This document shows, in pieces, positions 37,926 to 47,305 of a stretch of DNA of 64,000 nucleotides. The DNA is from Pseudonocardia sp. EC080619-01 (GTDB lineage Bacteria; Actinomycetota; Actinomycetes; Mycobacteriales; Pseudonocardiaceae): positions 1,038,501 through 1,102,500 of the forward strand of contig NZ_CP012184.1 in assembly GCF_001420995.1 (NCBI RefSeq). The letters are read 5' to 3'. The notes beneath the pieces are model-generated. The model saw only the letters and a program-made list of their open reading frames with translations. It did no database searches and was not told the DNA's origin. How positions within the stretch are numbered: the stretch's first letter is position 1; every line of letters starts with the position of its first letter. The position numbers and the translations under genes are program-made.

Positions 37926-38375
37926 CTAACCCTCAGCATCGCGTACAAACGCCCCGGATCCGTGTCGAACAACAACCAGTCCGGATTCTGCGAGTACACG
38001 GTAGGCACGGCGGACGGTATTCCGGGAGACCCGATACTGCTCCACGAGCATCGTTTCGCTCGGCAACTGCGCACCGGCACCGAGCTCGCCTTTTCGCACA
38101 CGCTCGCCGAGATCGGCGGCGATCCGCGCGTAAGCACTCGTCGGCTCGTTACCGTCCGCGCTCCCAACAACCTTGCGGCCGACGCCCGGGACGACTTCCA
38201 CTAGACCGTCCTCGACGAGGTGAGCAAGCGCACTACGTACGGTCCCGCGAGCAACTTCGTGCACGTCGGCGAGTTGCGACTCCGAGGGGAGCATGCTCCC
38301 CGGCCGCAGGCTGCCGTCGCGGATCTGACCACGGAGTTCCTCCGCGATCCGACGGGACGTCCCACGAGGGGCCAC
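37926..38375 (-). CDS. Tandem winged-helix GntR-type regulator (KorSA-like position)
   Basis: A 149-residue protein made of two GntR winged-helix domains and nothing else. Copy 1: 'RRIAEELRGQIRDGSLRPGS' then 'LPSESQLADVHEVARGTVRS'; copy 2: 'ARIAADLGERVRKGELGAGA' then 'LPSETMLVEQYRVSRNTVRR'. There is no effector domain. In pSAM2-type elements a GntR protein (KorSA) represses transfer and replication genes; this gene, next to the integrase, is a candidate. GTG 38375 is the start. Confidence 0.82.
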   Translation of the reverse strand: MAPRGTSRRIAEELRGQIRDGSLRPGSMLPSESQLADVHEVARGTVRSALAHLVEDGLVEVVPGVGRKVVGSADGNEPTSAYARIAADLGERVRKGELGAGAQLPSETMLVEQYRVSRNTVRRAYRVLAESGLVVVRHGSGAFVRDAEG

Positions 38376-38462
38376 GGTGCGAGCGCTCCAGGTTCGATGA
38401 CAGTTCGCCGCAGCGTATCGCCGTCGCGGCTCGCTCCCCTCGCAGGAAGCCAGCGCGAGTCG

Positions 38463-40259
38463 CTACCAACGAAAGACTATGGGCTGATCGTCATGAGACG
38501 CGAGCGGCACGACCTCGATCTCGTACCGACCGACCCAAGACTCTCCGTCGTCGGTGTTCTCGGGGTCCTCGATCCGCGCGATGCCGAGCAAGTGGGCACG
38601 GAAGGTACCGGGGTCGTTGAGGCTTCCCGTCACGACTCGGGCCGGATACCGACGGCCGTCGGGTCCACGAACGGCCACCGAGAAGTAGTACTCCGACGCA
38701 GCGGGCTCCTGGGCGGACGGCTCGCTCAGTTCGGGATCCACCGAAGATTTCGGCGCACCCGTGAGCGCGACGGTCGGACGCTCCCCCGGCCCGCCGACGA
38801 GCACCCCCCACTCGCGCAGCAGCACGAACGCCCGATGCACCGTGCTCGGCGCGACGCCCTTTTCGGCACCCAACGCCTTGATTCCCGGCAGCCGCCCTCC
38901 GACCGGCACCTCACCGGACTCGATCCGCTCCAGCAGCTCGACCGCCAGCCGCTCCCGCGGCGATCGTGGATCCCGCCGCACCCGCTCCAACTCCGAATCC
39001 AGCGGCACCGGCCGCTCCGGCATCCGGGATCCGAGCCCACTCGCCGCCCGCTGGTCCGCCTCCGACACCCACGCCGCATACACCCGCAACGTCGTCACTC
39101 CTCCCCCGGAGTGTCCGAGCCGCCCCGCCACCGTCCGCACATCCACCCCGGCCGCGATCAGCTCGGTCGCGGAGTAGTGCCGCAGGTTGTGCAGATGCGT
39201 GTCCAGTCCGAGCCGCGCCGCCATCCTCGAATACCGCTGCGTCACCGATCCCGGCACGAGGCTCGTCTCCCCGTCCGGCGCCAGCGAGAACACGTACGCC
39301 TCCGGCCGCAGCGCATCCCCGATCGCTCGCGCCCGTTTGTCGCACCGCTCGCGGTGGTCGCGCAGCACCTCGGTGGTCTCCGCGTCGAGCGCCAGGCGCC
39401 GCTGCTGGTGGGTCTTGGTGTCCTTGTCCTGCAGCACCCGACCGTCCTGGGCGATTGCCCGCCGGATCGTCACCGTCCCCGACTCGAGGTCGACGTTCGA
39501 CCACCGCAGCGCACACAGCTCGCCGCGGCGCGCGCCGGTAGTCATGAACAGCCAGACCAGCGCACCCCAGTCCGGCTCCCGCCACGCCTCGTTCAGGATC
39601 CGTGCCGCGTCGGCGGCCGACGGGGGCTGCGGGTCCGGCGGCGGCTTCGCCGGCGGCGAGACGAACTCGACCGGGTTGACCGACACCCACCGCCAGCGCA
39701 CGCCGCGCGAGTAGGCGCCGTTCAGCACGAAGTGGATGTGCCGGATCGTCGCTGGCGCCAGCGACCGGCAGCGGTGCGGGTGGCACCGGTCGTCGCACTC
39801 GTGCTCGCGCCGCGTCCGGTGGTCGACGCCCCGGCCGGCGCGGTCGCAGTGGTCGCGGCACCGCCGAAGCTCCGCGTAGAGCGAGTCCAGCGCCTCGGCG
39901 CCCACAGCGCCGGCCTTGGTCTTCCCCAGAAACGGTCGGACGTGCAGCTCCAGATACCGGGTGTAGGCACGGTGGGTGGTCGCGCCGACGTCCAGCGTCT
40001 CCAGGTACCGGTCGAGCAGCTGGTCCAGCGTCGCGCTCGTACGCGGGCTGCGTTGCTCGTCGACCGAGTTGAGGAGCCGGGTCCGCGCGGCCTCCGCGCG
40101 AGCCTCCTGGCGCGCCCCGGGCTCGACGATCTCGACCAGGGTGTTTCGCTTCCCCGACACCGGGTCCTGCCCGCCGTAGACGCGCACGCGCAGTGCCCCG
40201 CTGGGCAGCTCATCGATGGTCCCGCGCTGCCTCCGGCGACCGGCCCTCGCCCGTGTCAT
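38463..40259 (-). CDS. Tyrosine integrase with C-terminal GntR-type winged-helix domain
   Basis: A 598-residue site-specific recombinase. The SAM-like core-binding domain (residues 70-185) carries a Cys/His-rich insert ('CRDHCDRAG', 'HECDDRCHPHRC'). The catalytic domain shows 'TTGARRGELCALRW' near 240, 'LHNLRHYSAT' near 360, 'LGHSGGG' and catalytic Tyr in 'RVYAAW' near 395. Residues about 430-500 are a GntR winged helix ('RLPGIKALGAEKGVAPSTVH'), followed by about 100 unassigned residues. It lies next to tRNA-Val, whose 3' end it probably uses as attachment site. The additional domain is unusual for this enzyme class. Confidence 0.92.
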   Translation of the reverse strand: MTRARAGRRRQRGTIDELPSGALRVRVYGGQDPVSGKRNTLVEIVEPGARQEARAEAARTRLLNSVDEQRSPRTSATLDQLLDRYLETLDVGATTHRAYTRYLELHVRPFLGKTKAGAVGAEALDSLYAELRRCRDHCDRAGRGVDHRTRREHECDDRCHPHRCRSLAPATIRHIHFVLNGAYSRGVRWRWVSVNPVEFVSPPAKPPPDPQPPSAADAARILNEAWREPDWGALVWLFMTTGARRGELCALRWSNVDLESGTVTIRRAIAQDGRVLQDKDTKTHQQRRLALDAETTEVLRDHRERCDKRARAIGDALRPEAYVFSLAPDGETSLVPGSVTQRYSRMAARLGLDTHLHNLRHYSATELIAAGVDVRTVAGRLGHSGGGVTTLRVYAAWVSEADQRAASGLGSRMPERPVPLDSELERVRRDPRSPRERLAVELLERIESGEVPVGGRLPGIKALGAEKGVAPSTVHRAFVLLREWGVLVGGPGERPTVALTGAPKSSVDPELSEPSAQEPAASEYYFSVAVRGPDGRRYPARVVTGSLNDPGTFRAHLLGIARIEDPENTDDGESWVGRYEIEVVPLASHDDQPIVFRW

Positions 40260-40349
40260 GACCCGAGAGTACGAGCCGTTCGAGTCACAAAACGTGTCAC
40301 GCGCGTAGGACGGTGATCATGCAACCAGCGAATCCGCTGTTCAGAAGGG

Positions 40350-40421
40350 TGGGCGCGGCAGGGTTCGAACCTGCGACCGCTCGGGTGTAAACCGAGTGCT
40401 CTCCCGCTGAGCTACGCGCCC
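40350..40421 (-). tRNA. tRNA-Val (anticodon UAC)
   Basis: A 72-base cloverleaf on the minus strand. The 7-bp acceptor stem is GGGCGCG/CGCGCCC, the D-arm contains TAGCTCAGCGGGAGAG, and the anticodon stem CTCGG/CCGAG encloses the loop TTTACAC with anticodon TAC. The T-arm holds GGTTCGAACC. CCA is not encoded. Its 3' end faces the integrase gene, the normal arrangement for an integration site. Confidence 0.95.
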
Positions 40422-40443
40422 TCGAACGAACGAGGAAACACTC

Positions 40444-40905
40444 TCACACGACCGAGAGCGCCCGTCTCCACCCGTCCTGGTCCCGCGGCTCCCCCGGCTG
40501 GTTCACCTCGGCGAACGAGACGATCCCGTCGGCGGCGACGAGGAACGTCCCCCGCACCGCCATGCCCTTGGCCGGGTTGAACACCCCGTAGGACGACGCC
40601 ACGTCGCCGTGCGGCCAGAAGTCCGACAGCAGCGGGAACGCGAACCCCGCCGACGACGCCCACGCTCCCAGCGCGAACGTCGGGTCGCACGAGATCGCCA
40701 GCACCTGCGTCGAGGAGTTCTGGAAGTCCGCGAGCGAGGACTGCACGGCGGAGAGCTCCCCGCCGCAGATCCCGGAGAACGCGAACGGGTAGAAGACCAG
40801 CAGCGCCGAGCGCCCCGATCCCAGGACCGACTCCAGCGACACCGGAGTGCGATTCTGGTCGGGGAGCTCGAAGGCCGGCGCCACCGACCCGACGGCGACG
40901 GTCAG
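40444..40905 (-). CDS. AhpE-type thiol peroxidase (peroxiredoxin)
   Basis: About 153 residues. The peroxidatic cysteine lies in 'FYPFAFSGICGGEL', followed by 'VLAISCDPTFALGAWA' and 'GVFNPAKGMAVRGTFLV', as in 1-Cys AhpE peroxiredoxins, which reduce peroxides and peroxynitrite. Family members begin with 'VGxxAPxFxLPDQN'; here that sequence lies upstream of the first GTG (40884). The only start that includes it is a CTG at 40903-40905 that overlaps the DUF3052 stop as CTGA. I give that start, with GTG 40884 as the fallback. Confidence 0.85.
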   Translation of the reverse strand: MTVAVGSVAPAFELPDQNRTPVSLESVLGSGRSALLVFYPFAFSGICGGELSAVQSSLADFQNSSTQVLAISCDPTFALGAWASSAGFAFPLLSDFWPHGDVASSYGVFNPAKGMAVRGTFLVAADGIVSFAEVNQPGEPRDQDGWRRALSVV

Positions 40906-41333
40906 CGCTTGCCCTTGCCCTGCTTCGGCGGGACGAGCTTCGAGCCCACCCAGTCGTCACCGAGGGTCGCGTTGGACGTCTGGGACAGGCCGGCGGTGGG
41001 GGCCGCCTCGGCGATCTCGGACGGCTGGAGGTGCCCGTCCCGGCCGGTCTTGGGTGTCAGCACCCAGACCACGCCGTCGTCGGCCAGTGGGGTCCGGGCG
41101 TCGACGAGGGTGTCGACGAGGTCTCCGTCACCCTCACGGAACCAGAGGAGGACGACGTCGATGACCTCCTGGGCGTCCTCGTCCAGCAGCTCCTCACCGG
41201 TGATCTCCTCGACGGCGTCTCTCACCTGCTCGTCGACATCGGTGTCGTATCCCAGCTCCTGGACGATCTGGCCCGGCTCGATGCCGAGCTTCCCCGCGAT
41301 GTCGGACGCACCGGCATCAGCCGCGGTCACCAC
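40902..41333 (-). CDS. DUF3052 family protein
   Basis: A 143-residue protein of the actinobacterial DUF3052 family ('DIAGKLGIEPGQIVQELGYD', 'VLLWFREGDGDLVDTLVDAR', 'VVWVLTPKTGRDGHL'). It is regularly found beside aceE in actinobacteria; function unknown. GTG 41333 follows GAGAGGGG by about five bases. The C-terminus is a basic KQGKGKR tail. It is divergent from aceE. Confidence 0.9.
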   Translation of the reverse strand: MVTAADAGASDIAGKLGIEPGQIVQELGYDTDVDEQVRDAVEEITGEELLDEDAQEVIDVVLLWFREGDGDLVDTLVDARTPLADDGVVWVLTPKTGRDGHLQPSEIAEAAPTAGLSQTSNATLGDDWVGSKLVPPKQGKGKR

Positions 41334-41749
41334 TCGTTCCCCTCTCACGCTGCTCACGCAGTCCATCGTCATCGGTTCCGCGTGCGGGCGCCACCCTTCA
41401 CGCGAAATCGGATGCGGCATCCGAACACGCGGGCGCGACCCGGCGCAACTGTGCGTACCCGATGCGGGGCACCGGGGCGGCGGGAGAAGCAGGTCACCCG
41501 ACCTTCCGTTCAGTTACGTACGAGTAGTACCTATCCTCGCCGGAACGCCCCGTAACCGGATCGTCCCTCGTCGATGCGAGTTTCGGGCCCGAGCCGGAAC
41601 GGGCACGATGGACACCATCACGTCCGCTCGATCCGGTCGGCGGCTCCGCGTCCTGCCGCCCCGCAGATCCGGGGGCCAGGGGCACGGCGGCACGTGAGGA
41701 ATACAGGGCCGGGTACCCCGGCCACCGACTGACCAGGCAGGGAGAACCC
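41334..41749. promoter_or_regulatory. Divergent promoter region of DUF3052 and aceE
   Basis: A 416-base intergenic stretch between two divergent start codons. It must hold both promoters. It contains an AT-richer patch around 41510-41535 with the short inverted repeat GTAC-GAGTA-GTAC (41518-41530), but I cannot assign promoter boxes with confidence. No ORF here looks coding. Confidence 0.5.
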
Positions 41750-44530
41750 TTGACCGCGCAGAGCAGCAGGGCGGGCGACGAGCCACGCCGCGTCAACGTC
41801 ATCCGGGGCGGGCTTGCGGCCCACCTGCCGGACATCGATCCGGAGGAGACGGCCGAGTGGCTCGAGTCCTTCGACGCGGTCCTGGACAACGCCGGGCAGC
41901 AGCGTGCCCGCTACCTGATGCTGACGATGCTGCAGCGTGCGCGCGAGAAGCACGTCGGCGTCCCGTCGCTCACCACCACCGACTACGTCAACACGATCCC
42001 GACCGACCAGGAGCCCTGGTTCCCGGGTGATGAGGACGTCGAGCGGACCTACCGGCGCTGGCTGCGCTGGAACGCGGCGATGACCGTGCACCGCGCGCAG
42101 CGGCCGGGCATCGGCGTCGGCGGGCACATCTCTTCGTACGCGTCGTCCGCGACGCTCTACGAGGTCGGCTTCAACCACTTCTTCCGCGGCAAGGACCACG
42201 CCGGCGGCGGGGACCAGATCTACATCCAGGGGCACGCCTCCCCCGGCATCTACGCGCGCGCGTTCCTGGAGGGCCGCCTCTCCGAGGACCGCCTCGACGG
42301 GTTCCGCCAGGAGCTGAGCCACGCGGGCCCGGGCGGCGGGCTGCCGTCGTACCCGCACCCGCGGCTGATGCCGGACTTCTGGGAGTTCCCCACGGTCTCG
42401 ATGGGCATCGGCCCGATGAACGCGATCATGCAGGCCCGGTTCAACCGGTACCTCGGCGACCGCGGCTTCTCGAACACCGACGACCAGCACGTGTGGGCCT
42501 TCCTCGGCGACGGCGAGATGGACGAGCCGGAGTCGCGCGGCATGATCCACGTCGCGGCGAACGAGGCCCTCGACAACCTGACCTTCGTCGTCAACTGCAA
42601 CCTGCAGCGCCTCGACGGCCCGGTCCGCGGCAACGGCAAGATCATCCAGGAGCTGGAGTCGTTCTTCCGCGGCGCCGGCTGGAACGTCATCAAGGTCATC
42701 TGGGGCCGCGAGTGGGACTCGCTGCTGCACGCCGACCGTGACGGCGCGCTGATCAACCTGATGAACACCACGCCGGACGGCGACTACCAGACCTACAAGG
42801 CCAACGACGGCGCGTACGTCCGCGACCACTTCTTCGGCCGCGACCCGCGCACCAAGTCGCTCGTCGAGCCGATGTCGGACGCCGAGATCTGGAAGCTCAA
42901 GCGCGGTGGTCACGACTACCGCAAGGTGCACGCCGCCTACGCCGCGGCGACCGCGCACCACGGCCAGCCGACCGTCATCCTGGCGAAGACGATCAAGGGG
43001 TACGGCCTGGGCACGCACTTCGCGGGCCGCAACGCCACCCACCAGATGAAGAAGCTCACGCTCGACGACCTCAAGCAGTTCCGCGACGAGCAGCGGATCC
43101 CGATCTCGGACAAGCAGCTCGAGGCGGACCCGTACCTGCCGCCGTACTACCACCCCGGTGAGAACGACGACGCGATCCGCTACCTGCGCGACCGTCGCCG
43201 CCAGCTGGGCGGGCCGCTGCCGTCGCGGCGCACCACGAGCAAGGCGCTCGTCCTCCCCGGCGACAAGGTCTACGACATCGCCAAGAAGGGGTCGGGCAAG
43301 CAGGAGGTCGCCACGACGATGGCGTTCGTCCGGCTGCTCCGCGAGCTGATCAAGGACAAGGAGATCGGCGGCCGGTTCGTGCCGATCATCCCGGACGAGG
43401 CCCGTACCTTCGGTATGGACTCGATGTTCCCGAGCCAGAAGATCTACAACCCGAACGGGCAGAACTACACGTCGGTCGACGCCGACCTGATGCTCGCCTA
43501 CAAGGAGTCCGAGCAGGGCCAGATCCTGCACGAGGGCATCAACGAGGCCGGTTCGGTCGGGTCCTTCACCGCGGCGGGAACCTCCTACGCCACGCACGGC
43601 GAGCCGATGATCCCGGTCTACATCTTCTACTCGATGTTCGGGTTCCAGCGGACCGGCGACTCGATCTGGGCCGCCTCGGACCAGATGGCCCGCGGCTTCC
43701 TCGTCGGCGCCACCGCCGGCCGGACGACCCTGACCGGTGAGGGCCTGCAGCACAACGACGGGCACTCGCTGCTGCTGGCCGCGACCAACCCGGCGATCGT
43801 CGCCTACGACCCGGCGTACTCCTACGAGGTCGCGCACATCATGAAGGACGGCCTGCGCCGCATGGTGGGCGAGGACGCCGAGAACGTCATCTACTACCTG
43901 ACCGTCTACAACGAGCCCTACGTCCACCCCAAGGAGCCCGAGGGGGTCGACGCCGAGGGCATCCTGCGCGGCCTGCACCGCGTCGAGCAGGCCCCGGAGG
44001 GCAACGGTCCGGTCGTGCGGCTGCTCGCCTCCGGCGTCTCGGTCCCGTGGGCGCTGCGGGCCCGGGACATGCTCGCCGACGAGTGGGACGTCCGGGCCGA
44101 GGTCTGGTCGGTCACCTCGTGGGGCGAGCTGCGCCGCGACGGCGTCGAGGCCGAGCACCAGAACCTGCTCAAGCCCGGCGACACCCCGGTCGTCCCCTAC
44201 GTGACGAACAAGCTCGGCGAGGGCGAGCACGGCGAGGCCCCGGTCGTCGCCGTCTCGGACTGGATGCGGGCCGTCCCGGACCAGATCCGCCAGTGGTCCC
44301 CGGCGCCGTTCCTCTCGCTCGGCACCGACGGGTTCGGCCTGTCCGACACCCGCCCGGCCGTGCGGCGGCACTTCGCCGTCGACGCCGAGTCGATCGTCGT
44401 CGGTGCCCTCTCGGCGCTCGCCGGGCAGGGCCAGATCAAGTCCGAGACCGCGGCCGAGGCCGCGGCCGGCTACAAGATCGACGACCCGCGGGCCGCCGGG
44501 CCGCAGACCAGCGACTCCGGCGTCGCCTGA
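41750..44530 (+). CDS. aceE: Pyruvate dehydrogenase E1 component, homodimeric (AceE)
   Basis: A 926-residue thiamine-diphosphate enzyme that decarboxylates pyruvate and acetylates the lipoyl E2 protein. Motifs: the ThDP site '[12 protein letters not shown]' to '[20 protein letters not shown]' (residues about 250-290), '[18 protein letters not shown]' and '[19 protein letters not shown]'-type core '[20 protein letters not shown]'. Length is normal for AceE. TTG 41750 is chosen because GGGAG lies about seven bases upstream. It is monocistronic and ends in a strong hairpin. Confidence 0.96.
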   Translation: MTAQSSRAGDEPRRVNVIRGGLAAHLPDIDPEETAEWLESFDAVLDNAGQQRARYLMLTMLQRAREKHVGVPSLTTTDYVNTIPTDQEPWFPGDEDVERTYRRWLRWNAAMTVHRAQRPGIGVGGHISSYASSATLYEVGFNHFFRGKDHAGGGDQIYIQGHASPGIYARAFLEGRLSEDRLDGFRQELSHAGPGGGLPSYPHPRLMPDFWEFPTVSMGIGPMNAIMQARFNRYLGDRGFSNTDDQHVWAFLGDGEMDEPESRGMIHVAANEALDNLTFVVNCNLQRLDGPVRGNGKIIQELESFFRGAGWNVIKVIWGREWDSLLHADRDGALINLMNTTPDGDYQTYKANDGAYVRDHFFGRDPRTKSLVEPMSDAEIWKLKRGGHDYRKVHAAYAAATAHHGQPTVILAKTIKGYGLGTHFAGRNATHQMKKLTLDDLKQFRDEQRIPISDKQLEADPYLPPYYHPGENDDAIRYLRDRRRQLGGPLPSRRTTSKALVLPGDKVYDIAKKGSGKQEVATTMAFVRLLRELIKDKEIGGRFVPIIPDEARTFGMDSMFPSQKIYNPNGQNYTSVDADLMLAYKESEQGQILHEGINEAGSVGSFTAAGTSYATHGEPMIPVYIFYSMFGFQRTGDSIWAASDQMARGFLVGATAGRTTLTGEGLQHNDGHSLLLAATNPAIVAYDPAYSYEVAHIMKDGLRRMVGEDAENVIYYLTVYNEPYVHPKEPEGVDAEGILRGLHRVEQAPEGNGPVVRLLASGVSVPWALRARDMLADEWDVRAEVWSVTSWGELRRDGVEAEHQNLLKPGDTPVVPYVTNKLGEGEHGEAPVVAVSDWMRAVPDQIRQWSPAPFLSLGTDGFGLSDTRPAVRRHFAVDAESIVVGALSALAGQGQIKSETAAEAAAGYKIDDPRAAGPQTSDSGVA

Positions 44531-44546
44531 CCCCGTCCGGCACCCT

Positions 44547-44590
44547 CACGGGCCCGCCCTCCCCCGGTCCGGGGACGGGGCGGGCCCGTG
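44547..44590. terminator. Terminator hairpin after aceE
   Basis: A perfect 13-bp stem (CACGGGCCCGCCC at 44547-44559, GGGCGGGCCCGTG at 44578-44590) begins 17 bases after the aceE stop. Confidence 0.85.
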
Positions 44591-44764
44591 GTGCATTTCG
44601 CCCCTCCCAGGGCGGCGCAGATCACGATAGTCTCCTCGCCACGGACGGTCGTCGTGATCACATTCCACGACGGATCGCCGTCGCGACCAGGGCGTGGACC
44701 GTGTGCGCCGCTGGCCGGCGGTCGCGGTGCGAGGTGCGCCGGGCCGATGAACGAGGGAGCAGGA

Positions 44765-44968
44765 ATGGCAGAAGGCACCGTCAAGTGGTTCAACAGCGAG
44801 AAGGGCTACGGCTTCCTCGCTCCCGACGGTGGTGGTGCAGACGTGTTCGTGCACTACTCGGCGATCCAGACCCAGGGTTACAAGACCCTCGACGAGGGCC
44901 AGCGCGTGTCGTTCGACATCGAGCAGGGCCAGAAGGGCCCGCAGGCCAGCGGCGTCACGCCGCTCTGA
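44765..44968 (+). CDS. Cold-shock protein (CspA family)
   Basis: A 67-residue single cold-shock domain with RNP1 'KGYGFL' and RNP2 'DVFVHYSAI', starting '[20 protein letters not shown]'. It is an RNA chaperone of normal length. A 5' leader of up to about 170 bases lies between the aceE terminator and the ATG, as often seen with structured csp leaders. Confidence 0.95.
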   Translation: MAEGTVKWFNSEKGYGFLAPDGGGADVFVHYSAIQTQGYKTLDEGQRVSFDIEQGQKGPQASGVTPL

Positions 44969-45031
44969 GCGCACCCGTCACCAGGACGGCCCGCGCGGCG
45001 ACGCCCGGGCCGTGATCCACGGCGCCCGCCG

Positions 45032-45811
45032 TCACTCCCGGCCCAGGGCGCCGTGCATCTCCCACACCAGGATCTCCGCGCCCTCCGGGCCGGCGGTGAG
45101 CCGCCGGCCCCCGTCGTCGACGATCCTGGCCGCGTCACCGGCGGCCAGCGCCGGTGGGCCCGTGCCGTCCCCTGGGGCGACGGTCGCGGACTCCAGTCCC
45201 GCGCTCCCGCGCGCCACGAAGGCGTGCACGAACGGCGCCGCGGGCAGCGGCGCGCGCTGCCCCGCCCGCAGCCGGACGACGCCGAGTGCCGCGTGCCGCT
45301 GACGCAGCGGGAGCACCGCCACGTCCCGGTGCCGCGCCAGCCCGGACGCCAGGACGACCGTGCCGTCGTCGCCGCCGAGCGCGTCCCGCACCTGGTACTC
45401 GGGGTCCCCGCCCGGGGCGTCGGGCACCACCCACATCTGCACGAAACGCACGCCGCGCTCCGGTGTCGCGTGCTCGGAGTGCCGCACCCCCGAGCCCGCA
45501 CCGAGCCGCTGCACCGCGCCGGGGCCGACCCGCTGCAGCCGGCCGCTGCCGCTGTCGCGGTGTTCCAGCTCCCCCTCCAGCACCCAGGTGAGGATCTCGG
45601 TGTCGCGGTGCGGGTGCTCGTCGTAGCCCCGCCCCGGTGTCACCCGGTCCTCGTTGTGCAGCAGGAGCAGCCCGAAGTGGGTGTTGTCCGGGTCGTAGTG
45701 CGCGCCGGCCGAGAAGCTGTGCCGCGAGTCCAGCCAGCCGGTCGCGGTGCGGAACCGCTCACCGGCGCGGTGCAGGGAGACGTGCCGGTCGTGGTCTGTG
45801 TAGGCGCCCAT
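45032..45811 (-). CDS. Pirin family protein
   Basis: A 259-residue bicupin. The metal-binding cupin has 'YDEHPHRDTEILTWVLEGEL' and 'HSEHATPERGVRFVQMWVVP', giving the His/His/His/Glu set of pirins and quercetinases. Molecular role in bacteria is not settled. ATG 45811 is divergent from the fasR start, nine bases away. Confidence 0.9.
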   Translation of the reverse strand: MGAYTDHDRHVSLHRAGERFRTATGWLDSRHSFSAGAHYDPDNTHFGLLLLHNEDRVTPGRGYDEHPHRDTEILTWVLEGELEHRDSGSGRLQRVGPGAVQRLGAGSGVRHSEHATPERGVRFVQMWVVPDAPGGDPEYQVRDALGGDDGTVVLASGLARHRDVAVLPLRQRHAALGVVRLRAGQRAPLPAAPFVHAFVARGSAGLESATVAPGDGTGPPALAAGDAARIVDDGGRRLTAGPEGAEILVWEMHGALGRE

Positions 45812-45820
45812 CGTCGTGTC

Positions 45821-47143
45821 ATGCTGCCCGACGTGCACCGCCCCCCGGTCGCGGCCGCGACGTTGCGCCGCCTCGAGCTCGCCTCGTCGCAGCTCGCCGG
45901 TGCGTGCCTGGCGGAGATGGAACGGCGCCGCCCGTGGTTCGCGCGGCTGCCCGCCGACCAGCGCGCGGGCGTCGCCCTGGTGACGCAGACCGGCGTCGCG
46001 AACTTCGTGTCGTGGCTCCGCGAACCCGACCGGACGACCCCGCTGACCGCCGAGGCGTTCCGGATCGCCCCGCGCGACCTGGCCCGCCGGATCAGCCTGC
46101 GCCAGACCGTCGAGCTGGTGCGGATCGCCGCCGACGTCTTCGAGCAGCACCTGCCCCCGCTCGCGGCGGACGCCGCCGAACGCCACGAGCTGACCGAGGC
46201 GGTGCTGCGCTTCGGGCGGGAGATCGCGTTCGCGGCGGCCACCGTCTACGCCGGAGCCGCCGAGTCCCGCGGCGCGTGGGACGCCCGGCTGGAGGCCCTC
46301 GTCGTCGACGCGGTGCTGCGCGGCGACGTCGACGGGGCGCTCGTCTCCCGCGCCGCGGCGCTCGGCTGGAACCCGGCGGTCCCGGTGCAGTGCCTGGTCG
46401 GCAGCGTGCCCGGGTCCGGGTCGGAGTCGCCGCAGCTCATCGTGGAGCTGCGCAGGCTCGCGGCGCGGCTCGGGCACGAGGTGCTGGTCGGCGTGCAGGG
46501 ACGACGGCTGGTCGTGCTGCTCCACGCCACCGGGCGCGCCGCCCGCGGCTCCGCGGGCGTGCTCACCGAGGTCGCCACGCACTTCGGGCCGGGGCCGGTC
46601 GTCGCCGGGCCGCCGAGCCCCGATCTCGCCGGTGCCGGGGCGGCCGTCGCCGAGGCGCTCGCCGGGCTGGCCGCGGCGCCCGGGCACCCGGACCCGCCGC
46701 GCCCCGTCGACGCCGCCGACCTGCTCCCCGAGCGCGCCCTCTGCGGCGACGCGACCGCGCGGCAGCGGCTCGCCGAGGACGTCCTCGCCCCGCTGCACGA
46801 CGCCGGCGGCGAGCTCCTGCGCACCCTGGCCGCCTACCTGGAGGGCGGGGCGAGCCTGGAGGGCTGCGCCCGGACGCTGTACGTGCACCCGAACACCGTC
46901 CGGTACCGGCTGCGGCGGATCGGTGAGCTCTCGGGGCTGGCGCCCACCGACCCGCGGGAGGCGTTCGTGCTGCGCGCGGCGCTGGTCGCGGACCGGATGG
47001 GCAGGGCCGGGGAGGGACTCCCGGCCGCCGGGCCGCTCACCCCGCTCGACGGCGCCGGCGACGAGGGGAGCGCCGGGAACGCGGATCGCCTGTCCGACAC
47101 GCCCGGGCCGACCCCCGCCGTCGCTACCGGAACCCGGCGGTGA
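45821..47143 (+). CDS. fasR: PucR/CdaR-type regulator, FasR-like, upstream of the fatty-acid operon
   Basis: A 440-residue regulator. The C-terminal HTH reads 'LEGCARTLYVHPNTVRYRLRR', the PucR C-terminal HTH_30 type; the N-terminal 170 residues are helical and the middle is GGDEF-like in style. Its position directly before fabD-fabH-acpP-fabF is that of FasR, which activates this operon in Streptomyces. ATG 45821 is the start. The last 70 residues are a disordered tail. Confidence 0.85.
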   Translation: MLPDVHRPPVAAATLRRLELASSQLAGACLAEMERRRPWFARLPADQRAGVALVTQTGVANFVSWLREPDRTTPLTAEAFRIAPRDLARRISLRQTVELVRIAADVFEQHLPPLAADAAERHELTEAVLRFGREIAFAAATVYAGAAESRGAWDARLEALVVDAVLRGDVDGALVSRAAALGWNPAVPVQCLVGSVPGSGSESPQLIVELRRLAARLGHEVLVGVQGRRLVVLLHATGRAARGSAGVLTEVATHFGPGPVVAGPPSPDLAGAGAAVAEALAGLAAAPGHPDPPRPVDAADLLPERALCGDATARQRLAEDVLAPLHDAGGELLRTLAAYLEGGASLEGCARTLYVHPNTVRYRLRRIGELSGLAPTDPREAFVLRAALVADRMGRAGEGLPAAGPLTPLDGAGDEGSAGNADRLSDTPGPTPAVATGTRR

Positions 47144-47218
47144 TCGGATGGACGATGTCGTGAACCCTACAAACATCGGCGCCTACGGACCGGTAACGAG
47201 GGCTCGGTCACACCTCGC

Positions 47219-47239
47219 TGTTGGAGGAAACCTCCAACA
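47219..47239. promoter_or_regulatory. Perfect inverted repeat in the fabD promoter region
   Basis: TGTTGGAGG-AAA-CCTCCAACA is a perfect 9-bp inverted repeat with a 3-base centre, 67-87 bases before the fabD start in the 160-base gap after fasR. It may be a FasR operator or a hairpin ending the fasR transcript. Confidence 0.5.
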
Positions 47240-47305
47240 CGGGTGGGGCGAAGTTCGTCGTAACCGATATCCCGTCGCCGCCCCCGTGAGGTGTGTGATG
47301 TCCCG

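Noticed and set aside
27600-40349. Search for an attL copy of the tRNA-Val 3' end
   Set aside because: No stretch resembling the T-arm and acceptor (GGTTCGAACC...GCGCCC) was found left of the integrase within the element, so I do not report an attachment site.
41618-44371. 917-codon ORF antisense to aceE
   Set aside because: It lies entirely opposite a highly conserved enzyme gene, and long antisense frames are expected in DNA of this GC content. Composition is typical of a shadow frame.
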